Position numbers and translations under genes: made by a program. Of a stretch of DNA of 12,277 nt, positions 5,933-12,277 are shown one piece after another. The stretch's first letter is position 1; each line of letters begins with the position of its first letter. Under the pieces are notes generated by a model. It did not search any database, had not been told where the DNA came from, and was given only the letters and a program-made list of their open reading frames with translations. This DNA is from an uncultured Opitutales bacterium (GTDB lineage Bacteria; Verrucomicrobiota; Verrucomicrobiia; Opitutales; Intestinicryptomonadaceae). The DNA lies in contig URYY01000061.1 in the NCBI GenBank assembly GCA_900552245.1, forward strand, positions 1 to 12,277, written 5' to 3'.

Positions 5933-8900
5933 ATGAAAACAAATGTAGTAAAAAGAAAAACTAGCTTTGCGCTGCTTGGCTTATTTATAGCTGCGGCTGC
6001 GTGGGCTCAGCAGGGGAGCACGATAAATTACTTCGTCTCTCCCGAAGACAAGGTTGAGGGCCAGTCTTGGCAAGGGACTGGTGTGAGTGGTAATGAGGTT
6101 GTAGCCGAAAATCAGGACTACACAACGGTAAAAGCGGAGGGCGGAAAGGTATCATATGAGTACATTTATATGCCTAATCTTACCGAAACAGGCGGTTATA
6201 AAATTTCCGATATAAAGAGCTTTTCGATTACAACGAGGCAAGATCCAACTTCAAATGCGCAATCAAATGCATATATCAACATATATACTCAGAAGATTGA
6301 GGGATCTAGCTCGCCGAGTTGGTATGAATCGCGCCTGAATGTGGAACCCTATTACGCCGGGAATTATGATAAATACACAGGTGCGGGGAATTGGTATACT
6401 TGGAGTACGGAAAATACTGGCGATAACGCATATATTACCGTGTATGATTCGACGCCTAATCGCGGCGGAAACGGCAGCGGTTTTCAGGGAGCTATGGGCT
6501 TTGGCTCAACTTGGAATGAACTTCAGAATGGGGCGGTTAGTATCACAAATCCGTCCGATCCCTCCTGTGTTAGAGATTACTCCTCCGAAAAAGTTTGGGG
6601 CGTTTCAATTGCAGTAAACGACACAAACAACAATATGTCGAATCCGGGGCTCGACATAAAGAGCTTCAATATGAACCTCGCGGGTCAGGACTACGCTTGG
6701 AATTTCATTGGCGAGGGCTCTATTTGGAACGTTACAAGCGGCAATCAGATAGCTGCCGACAAAGTTTCAGACATGACTGTAAATGTGAGTGGCGAGGGCA
6801 GCTCGATGACGACCCAAGCGGGGCTTTCAAACAGCTTTGTAAATGTGAGCAATTCCGGCACGGCGAATGTTTCCGACGCTACTTTGAGCGGAATGGAAAC
6901 TACAGCCGAGTGGAATAACGGCCAGAATTACACATCAAAGCCCCTCTTTAGCGTAAGTTCTTCGGGCAATCTCAACATAAGCGATTCAGAATTTTCGGAC
7001 AACAAAGTCACCCATACGGGGTCTTTGAGTTCAGGCGTTGGCGCACAGGGCATCATAACCCTATCCGATGCTTCAATTAGCGTGTCAAATACGACATTCT
7101 CGAACAATAAGAGCGAGAATGTTCCGGGCGAAACCGTCTCTACTGCTCCTACAGCCCAGGGATCCGTCTTGTATGCAGCCAACGCGAAGGACGCAAACTT
7201 TACGGACGTAAACTTTGCAAACAACACCGCGAAAGGTCCGAGCGTTCAGGGCGGTGTAATAGCGGGCTTTGGCGGAAATTACAGCATTGAGGGAGGTTCC
7301 TTTGAAGGTAACGTATCCGATGCTACGGGCTTTGAAGATGGCGAGGCCTACGGAGCTGCCGGATATTTTGCCGGCAATTCTTGGAGCGATCCCAAAGTTG
7401 CTATGAATCTAGACGTTAACGGTACGAGCTTCAAGAATAACCAGACTCAGGGAACTTGGGCTTACGGCGGTGCTCTCTATGTGGGCTTGGGAACTGAAGG
7501 CTCTAGCTTCAAAATAAGCGACTCGAGCTTTGATGGCAACAAAACCGTGGGTTCTGAGGATTCTCTCGCGGGAGCTCTCTACATAAACGGCGGTTCGGCG
7601 ACTGTCGAAAATACGTCGTTTAACGGAAATTCGGCCTCGGTCGGCGAAGCCGGCGCGGAAATCTCTTACAATGGTGGCGGCGCCTTGGTTGTGAGAAACT
7701 CGAACGTTAAAATTTCAGCAACAAAAGATATCAGCAATGTCGGAAATTACTTTGAGCAAGCCGGCGTAAAAGACGACTCTCGCGGCGGTTTCATGTTCCT
7801 TAGGGGCGCAAGCACCGTAGATTTCGACATAGCTGAAGGAGCAATCTACACTATAGGCGACGGCACGGCGGGGCAGGATTCCATCGCCTCTGAAGCGGGC
7901 GCGTCCTCCCAGCAGGTCATCAACAAGACCGGCGCGGGTACGCTCACTGTAAATTCGTCCATGGCAAATTACAAGGGCGACCTCAATGTAAATGAAGGCA
8001 CGCTGAATCTCGGCGTAGTTCCCGTCAATACGAGCATCGCAAACAACATAAGCGTTGCCGCGGGCGCGACTCTCAACACAAACTACGGCGAACGCGCGAC
8101 AAATTGGATGACCTTGCAGGCCGGAAAGACTCTCGATGTATCCGGCACTTGGCAGCACTCCTACCAAGTCGGCATTCAGGAGGGGTCGACATTTACTCTC
8201 AGAGAGGGCGGAAAGGCCGATCTCGGCTACCTAGCCTTTGGCGGAAAAGCCGTAATTGAGGGCGATTTGATTGTAGGAAAGGCTGCAGGCAACGAAATTA
8301 ACTTCGGCGGCACAACTTCCGAAGAGTACGGCAAAAGCGAGATGACAATCCAAAACGGCGGCACGGCAACGTTTGCTACAAACGTTAATATCGGCCACAG
8401 GAAGGGAGAAGACGGCACGAGCAAGGACGCCATAGTAAACGTAAACGAGGGCGGAACCTTCACCGTCTCCGAGGGCGATTTGAATATAGGCTCGTCCAGC
8501 AGAGTTGCTTCCGACAATGTTTCTAGCGGCGAAGGCTACTTCAATGTAAACGGCGGCAGCGTAAGCGTTGCGAGCAACATAAACGTAGGTACGAAGAATA
8601 CCGGCGTTTTGAGCATGGACGGCGGCAGTGTTACGGCCTCAAATATCAATATCGGTTCTTTTGGCAGGATGAACCTGACAATCGACAGCGCTTCAACAGC
8701 CGAATATCAGGTAAATTCCGCGATAGCAAATGCGGGCGAACTCGTCTTGCAGGCAAAGCTTGGCACGAGCGAAACCAAGAACTTCAATATTGCAAGCGGC
8801 GGCATAAGCGGCGAGGGTCTAGTATCCGTTTACGGCGGCGTGTATGAAAACAACGTACTTACAATCAATGCAAAAGTGGTAAATAGCGACATTACAAGCG

Positions 8901-9379
8901 CCACCACCGTTGATGCGGGAAGCATAGTTACGATAAATAGCGACTCTTCCATAGAGTCTGCTGCAAAGAGCGTTTCTATCGCAACTTCCTCCGATTCGAT
9001 AACCGTAAATTCCGCAGCGCTTGCAGATCACAACGACGCCGATTTTATGGGCGAAATCAGCCTTGCCTCCAACGAGACTCTCATGGCTGCTTGGGCCTTT
9101 GACGTTCTCGGGGTCGATCAGGACAATACGGTAGTTCTAAGCTTCGCAATAGGCGAAGGGCTCGACCTTTCGGACATAGGCGTATATCAGCGCGACGGCG
9201 ATGCCTGGACTAACGTTACGGGAGATTTGGATGCATTGTCCTTGAGCGATGGAATATTAAGCTTTATAGCCGACAGCATGTCCGATTACGCTTTGACCGT
9301 CGTTCCCGAACCTTCGACATACGCGCTCATATTCGGCGCCTTTGCCCTGGTTTTTGTAATTTCTCGCAAGAGAAAGTAG
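5933..9379 (+). CDS. Large secreted PEP-CTERM protein with Pmp-like FxxN/GGA repeats and an autotransporter-type strand repeat
   Basis: An 1148-residue exported protein with GGAG 7 nt before the ATG. Regions: signal peptide (1-25, cleavage after AWA); an unrecognised domain of about 240 residues rich in Trp, Tyr and Asn; seven FxxN motifs at F354, F389, F428, F457, F500, F533 and F563, interleaved with GGVI (440), GGAL (512), AGAL (547) and GGAL (582), as in chlamydial Pmp beta-helices; one autotransporter-associated strand repeat (about 661-698, KTGAGTLTV...NEGTLNLG); Gly/Ser/Asn-rich beta repeats to about 930 with paired NGGSV and DGGSV units; a compact C-terminal domain; and the PEP-CTERM signal (1124-1148: VPEPSTYAL, hydrophobic helix, RKRK). 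Exosortase is expected to cleave at the PEP motif and deliver the protein to the surface; none is encoded here. There is no C-terminal beta-barrel, so it is not a classical autotransporter. A role in adhesion or surface coating is inference. Confidence 0.93.
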   Translation: MKTNVVKRKTSFALLGLFIAAAAWAQQGSTINYFVSPEDKVEGQSWQGTGVSGNEVVAENQDYTTVKAEGGKVSYEYIYMPNLTETGGYKISDIKSFSITTRQDPTSNAQSNAYINIYTQKIEGSSSPSWYESRLNVEPYYAGNYDKYTGAGNWYTWSTENTGDNAYITVYDSTPNRGGNGSGFQGAMGFGSTWNELQNGAVSITNPSDPSCVRDYSSEKVWGVSIAVNDTNNNMSNPGLDIKSFNMNLAGQDYAWNFIGEGSIWNVTSGNQIAADKVSDMTVNVSGEGSSMTTQAGLSNSFVNVSNSGTANVSDATLSGMETTAEWNNGQNYTSKPLFSVSSSGNLNISDSEFSDNKVTHTGSLSSGVGAQGIITLSDASISVSNTTFSNNKSENVPGETVSTAPTAQGSVLYAANAKDANFTDVNFANNTAKGPSVQGGVIAGFGGNYSIEGGSFEGNVSDATGFEDGEAYGAAGYFAGNSWSDPKVAMNLDVNGTSFKNNQTQGTWAYGGALYVGLGTEGSSFKISDSSFDGNKTVGSEDSLAGALYINGGSATVENTSFNGNSASVGEAGAEISYNGGGALVVRNSNVKISATKDISNVGNYFEQAGVKDDSRGGFMFLRGASTVDFDIAEGAIYTIGDGTAGQDSIASEAGASSQQVINKTGAGTLTVNSSMANYKGDLNVNEGTLNLGVVPVNTSIANNISVAAGATLNTNYGERATNWMTLQAGKTLDVSGTWQHSYQVGIQEGSTFTLREGGKADLGYLAFGGKAVIEGDLIVGKAAGNEINFGGTTSEEYGKSEMTIQNGGTATFATNVNIGHRKGEDGTSKDAIVNVNEGGTFTVSEGDLNIGSSSRVASDNVSSGEGYFNVNGGSVSVASNINVGTKNTGVLSMDGGSVTASNINIGSFGRMNLTIDSASTAEYQVNSAIANAGELVLQAKLGTSETKNFNIASGGISGEGLVSVYGGVYENNVLTINAKVVNSDITSATTVDAGSIVTINSDSSIESAAKSVSIATSSDSITVNSAALADHNDADFMGEISLASNETLMAAWAFDVLGVDQDNTVVLSFAIGEGLDLSDIGVYQRDGDAWTNVTGDLDALSLSDGILSFIADSMSDYALTVVPEPSTYALIFGAFALVFVISRKRK

Positions 9380-9407
9380 TAAGTAGTATAAAGTTAAAAC
9401 GATAAAG

Positions 9408-9437
9408 CCCGTGGGGGCTAAATACCCCCGCGGGTTC
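9408..9437 (+). terminator. Intrinsic terminator after the PEP-CTERM gene
   Basis: Left arm CCCGTGGGGG (9408-9417) pairs with CCCCCGCGGG (9425-9434) with a single G-U pair and a 7-nt loop. The stem is very GC-rich for this region. The following T tract is short and interrupted (TTCATTTT). It starts 29 nt after the stop codon. Confidence 0.82.
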
Positions 9438-9492
9438 ATTTTGAAATTATAAAATATACTTTGCTGCCAATATCTTATTTTCAGACGATGAT

Positions 9493-9708
9493 ATGTATAT
9501 TGTCTTGTCCGCAGCAGTTATAGCTTCGGCATTTTCCTTTTCTATTCTCTATGCTATATTAAATCTGATTTTTGGCTTTAGTTATTTCAATGGCGGGCGT
9601 GGAAATGCGTTTGCTGCTGAGGCGCGTTTTCCAAATCTGCTTAGGCTTGCAATACTATCGCTTGCTCTTATTCTCGTACTGATAATTTATTACAGCATTT
9701 TAATGTGA
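9493..9708 (+). CDS. Small hypothetical membrane protein (two predicted helices)
   Basis: A 71-residue frame with an unrecognised product. It has a hydrophobic helix at about 1-29, a short polar, glycine-containing loop with Arg and Glu (about 33-47) and a second hydrophobic helix at about 48-70. Continuous hydrophobic segments with a charged loop, and codon choices such as ATA that are common in the neighbouring genes, favour a real gene. Against it are the absence of a Shine-Dalgarno sequence before the ATG and the short length. It lies between the terminator of the PEP-CTERM gene and a hairpin followed by eight T residues, so it would be monocistronic. No function can be assigned. Confidence 0.45.
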   Translation: MYIVLSAAVIASAFSFSILYAILNLIFGFSYFNGGRGNAFAAEARFPNLLRLAILSLALILVLIIYYSILM

Positions 9709-9776
9709 ACTTCTAATCTCGAATTATTCGATTTTAACTGGTTTTAATGCACGAGCGCGCCTTTTTTTCAAAGGGC

Positions 9777-9816
9777 AATGCGAAGCTCTTACTGTGCGTT
9801 AGTTTGCATTTTTTTT
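9777..9816 (+). terminator. Possible intrinsic terminator after the small membrane ORF
   Basis: AATGCGAA (9777-9784) pairs with TTTGCATT (9803-9810) with one G-U pair and an 18-nt loop, followed by a run of T to 9816. The large loop and AT-rich ends make it weaker than the other two terminators. The rest of 9709-9880, the convergent gap before the mannosidase stop, shows no gene. I see no clear terminator for the minus-strand gene. Confidence 0.45.
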
Positions 9817-9880
9817 AGGGACCCACATCTAAGCCCTGCAACTGCATTTCTGACTAGTAGTTTTTGGGTATTTGATTCTC

Positions 9881-12226
9881 CTAGCGCATGTGCGCGTTTG
9901 GCTTGTCGGACATTTCCAATTCCAGTTTGCCGCCCGCGGTAATTTCAAAGTAGTCTATCCACAGCCGATTTAGCGGCTTTCCGTTTAGCCAAGCCCTCCT
10001 TATGTATATATTTTCGGGCGAATTATTTTTTGCAATAATTTCAAAAAATTTTCCCTTGTGGTACTTTTTATTTAGGGTGATTTTTACGCGTTTTAATACG
10101 GGGCTTGTGATTTCGTATCTGGTGCTTCCAGGGCAGACCGGGTGCAAACCAGAGGAGGCAAGCACATACCAGGCTGACATCTGCCCAACATCGTCGTTTC
10201 CAACAAGTCCCAAAACGTCATCGCCGTATGCCTTGTCGCAGATTGTGCGCGACCACTTTTGCGTAAGGTAGGGCTTCTTGGTGTAGTTAAACATGAAGGG
10301 CACTTGGTGGTTGGGTTCGTTTGGGTGGTTGTAGTAGTCATTCCAAAGAAAGTCCGCCGGGGTCTTTTCAAAGAAGGTCTCTAGCTCCTGCAAGAAGAAG
10401 TCCTCGCCCATGAGCTTTTTGGCGCCTTCAATATCGTGGGCGATAAACCAGCCCTGTTGGAAGTTGTTGCTCTCGGTGCAGCCTTGGTTGTGGACGGTTT
10501 TGCCCTTGAAGGGCAGAAAGTTTCCGTCCTTGTCCTTTGCCGTAAACCAGCGTTCTTTTTCATTCCAGATATTTTTGTAGTTCTTAGAGCCCTCGTAGTA
10601 TTTCTTGGCCTCCTCCGGCTTGTTCATAAGCTCCGATAGCCTGCCCATGCACCAGTCGGAATATGCGAGTTCCAGAGTGTGCGAAACTTGATTGGGAACG
10701 TAGCCGTACTTTTTGTAGTTTATGTTCGAGCCGTCTCTTTTGGCGTTTGTGTTTGCGGCGTACTCGTAGGCTTTTTCGGCGTCGTAATTTCTAATTCCCT
10801 TTGCGTATGCGTCGGCAAGGACGCTCACTGCCGGGTCGCCCAACATGCAGCCCGAGTAGGAGTTCATAATTTCCCAGCGCGGAAATAGCTTGCGGCCGCT
10901 TAAATCGGCAAGTTGTATGAGCGAATTGATTTCGTCGTTTACGACGTCGGGCGCGATTATTGTAAGCAGCGGAAATTCGCTTCTAAACACGTCCCAGCCG
11001 CTAAAGATTGTGCGGTACACAAAGCCGTCTGCAGTGTGGACTTTGCCGTCGCCTGCCATGTATTGGCCGTTTGCGTCGGAAGCCGCGCGCGGGTCAATCA
11101 TAGCATGGTAAAGCGCTGTGTAAAATATCGTCTTTTCCCTCTCGCTTGCGCCCTCGACTTCTATTTTCGAGAGGGCCTCATTCCAAGTTTTGCGCGCGTT
11201 TCCGGCAACTTTTTCAAAATTCCAATCGGGAATTTCAAGTTTTAGATTCTCCTCTGCGTTTTCCATGCTGACAAAGGAAATCCCGACTTTCATTAAAACT
11301 TTTTGATTCGCCTTTGTCGCAAATTCCGTAAAAAATCCCAGATGCTCGCCCTGCGCCTTTTTTAGCCCCCTGTAAACTTTTGCATTTGCTATGATTTCCT
11401 GCGCCTTTGCCTTTGTGTTTACTTCGTGATTTCTCTTAAAACCCTCCGGAAACTGCGCCTTCCAGATGCCGAAATTTTTTAAAGGCTCGCTAAACTTTGC
11501 GTAGAAGTGCACCTTGTAGCTAACCTTTCCCGAGCCTTGACCCCAGCCGCCGTGCGTGTAGGGGCAATCCATCCAGCCGCGTATCGCGTAGTCGCCGAGC
11601 TTTTCGACAAATTGTTCCTTAGAAACACCCCCTATTCGGCGCGATAGGTCTATTTGTATGCGCGAAGTTTCGCTTTCGGGGTAGGTAAAGCGAATGATTC
11701 CTGCGTGTGGCGTGGCGGTAAGTTCGGTTCTTATATTGTAGTCGTCGAGAGTTACTGCGTAGTAGCCCGCCTTTGTCACTTCCGTGTCGTGGCTAAATTT
11801 TGAGCGCCAGCCCTTGATGGGCCTTGTGTGGAGGTCGTTCCCAAAGTCCATATCTTCTTTGGGCGGAGTTCCCTTTGAGGTGTAAAGTTTGCCGCAAGTT
11901 GGCATTACAAGGAAGTTTCCGAAGTCGCCATACCAGCCTATGCCCGACATGTGCGTGAAGCTAAAGCCCTCTATTGTGGACATATGCCAAGAGTAGCCGG
12001 GGCCGTTGTCGCCACCTGTCATTGTGTCGGGGCTAAGTTGCACCAAGCCAAAGGGAGTTGCCGCTCCGGGGAAGGTCTTGCCCAAGCCGTGCCCGGCCTT
12101 GCCCGCCTTTGGCGAAGTTGACGCGCCTATTATCGTATTTACGTAGTCAACAGGTTCTTTATTCTGCGCAAGTCCTGTGAGGCTAAGCCAAAATGTCAGT
12201 CCCAATGCTATGGCAAATTTAAGCAT
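9881..12226 (-). CDS. Secreted GH92 family exo-alpha-mannosidase
   Basis: A full-length 781-residue GH92 protein. GH92 enzymes are calcium-dependent, inverting exo-alpha-mannosidases that trim mannose from N-glycans and mannans. A signal peptide (1-20, cleavage after GLA) indicates export; there is no lipobox. The N-terminal beta-sandwich shows family blocks VNTIIGAS, GKTFPGAATPFGLVQLSPDT, FSFTHMSGIG and YGDFGNFLVMP. The (alpha/alpha)6 domain holds CTESNNFQQGWFIAHD, whose E585 aligns with the proposed general acid, the NEPNHQVPFMFNY block with N636-E637 at the specificity position, and GNDDVGQMSAWY (from G676) carrying the general-base acids D678/D679. These alignments are from memory of characterised Bacteroides enzymes. 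GGGAGG lies 5 nt before the ATG. The gene is convergent with its neighbours and has no sugar transporter or other glycosidase nearby in the window. Confidence 0.95.
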   Translation of the reverse strand: MLKFAIALGLTFWLSLTGLAQNKEPVDYVNTIIGASTSPKAGKAGHGLGKTFPGAATPFGLVQLSPDTMTGGDNGPGYSWHMSTIEGFSFTHMSGIGWYGDFGNFLVMPTCGKLYTSKGTPPKEDMDFGNDLHTRPIKGWRSKFSHDTEVTKAGYYAVTLDDYNIRTELTATPHAGIIRFTYPESETSRIQIDLSRRIGGVSKEQFVEKLGDYAIRGWMDCPYTHGGWGQGSGKVSYKVHFYAKFSEPLKNFGIWKAQFPEGFKRNHEVNTKAKAQEIIANAKVYRGLKKAQGEHLGFFTEFATKANQKVLMKVGISFVSMENAEENLKLEIPDWNFEKVAGNARKTWNEALSKIEVEGASEREKTIFYTALYHAMIDPRAASDANGQYMAGDGKVHTADGFVYRTIFSGWDVFRSEFPLLTIIAPDVVNDEINSLIQLADLSGRKLFPRWEIMNSYSGCMLGDPAVSVLADAYAKGIRNYDAEKAYEYAANTNAKRDGSNINYKKYGYVPNQVSHTLELAYSDWCMGRLSELMNKPEEAKKYYEGSKNYKNIWNEKERWFTAKDKDGNFLPFKGKTVHNQGCTESNNFQQGWFIAHDIEGAKKLMGEDFFLQELETFFEKTPADFLWNDYYNHPNEPNHQVPFMFNYTKKPYLTQKWSRTICDKAYGDDVLGLVGNDDVGQMSAWYVLASSGLHPVCPGSTRYEITSPVLKRVKITLNKKYHKGKFFEIIAKNNSPENIYIRRAWLNGKPLNRLWIDYFEITAGGKLELEMSDKPNAHMR

Positions 12227-12231
12227 ATTAT

Positions 12232-12237
12232 CCTCCC
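12232..12237 (-). promoter_or_regulatory. Strong ribosome binding site of the GH92 gene
   Basis: On the minus strand GGGAGG stands 5 nt before the ATG, confirming the start at 12226. The remaining 40 nt to the window edge are AT-rich upstream sequence. No convincing -10/-35 pair can be identified before the sequence ends. Confidence 0.8.
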
Positions 12238-12277
12238 GAAAATTTTCTTATGTTTGTTATGTAGTTTTTTATTTGAT

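Noticed and set aside
7715..8167. 150-residue minus-strand frame inside the PEP-CTERM gene
   Set aside because: It lies wholly opposite a repeat-rich coding region with low stop density, has no ribosome site, and its protein shows no domain character.
8520..8670. DNA-level tandem repeats in the Gly/Ser-rich part of the surface protein
   Set aside because: The similarity (NGGSV, DGGSV, SNIN[VI]G) is at the protein level. The DNA copies are divergent, so recent slippage or phase variation is not indicated.

Overview
The window reads as a chromosomal segment of a Gram-negative bacterium, most likely a Verrucomicrobiota member of the Opitutae type, possibly gut-associated. The reasons are a very large secreted protein ending in a PEP-CTERM anchor (VPEPSTYAL, hydrophobic helix, RKRK), Pmp-like FxxN repeats and an autotransporter-associated strand repeat in that protein, a tripartite RND efflux system that requires an outer membrane, and a secreted GH92 mannosidase. 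The taxonomic assignment is inference from protein style; no rRNA or marker gene is present.

Layout. Positions 1-4910 (+) hold a tightly packed tripartite efflux operon: the 3' end of the periplasmic adaptor, a complete HAE1-type RND pump (stop/start overlap ATGA), and a complete outer-membrane-factor lipoprotein that overlaps the pump gene by 20 nt. A strong intrinsic terminator follows at 4927-4956. Positions 4957-5474 are an AT-rich, palindrome-containing stretch with no credible gene, ending in a promoter-like TTGACA that abuts a GGGTGT...CACCT palindrome. Positions 5475-5826 (+) encode two overlapping small proteins, both of which look like ribbon-helix-helix (RHH) DNA-binding proteins. 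A 106-nt leader follows, then the 1148-residue PEP-CTERM surface protein (5933-9379, +) and its terminator. A small two-helix membrane ORF (9493-9708, +) follows. The window ends with a GH92 exo-alpha-mannosidase on the minus strand (12226-9881), whose promoter region runs off the right edge.

How the parts may work together. The efflux operon and the mannosidase are self-contained and conventional. The unusual part is the middle. The RHH pair sits directly upstream of the giant surface protein, and three copies of the same short palindrome lie at the RHH promoter (5430-5445), inside the second RHH gene (5733-5747) and in the surface-protein leader (5852-5866). The last two are identical over 15 nt. 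I infer a local regulatory module in which the RHH proteins control their own expression and that of an exosortase-sorted, Pmp-like surface protein. This cassette is my main candidate for an undescribed system. The mannosidase and the surface protein may both serve life on glycoprotein- or mannan-rich surfaces, but nothing in the sequence proves a link.
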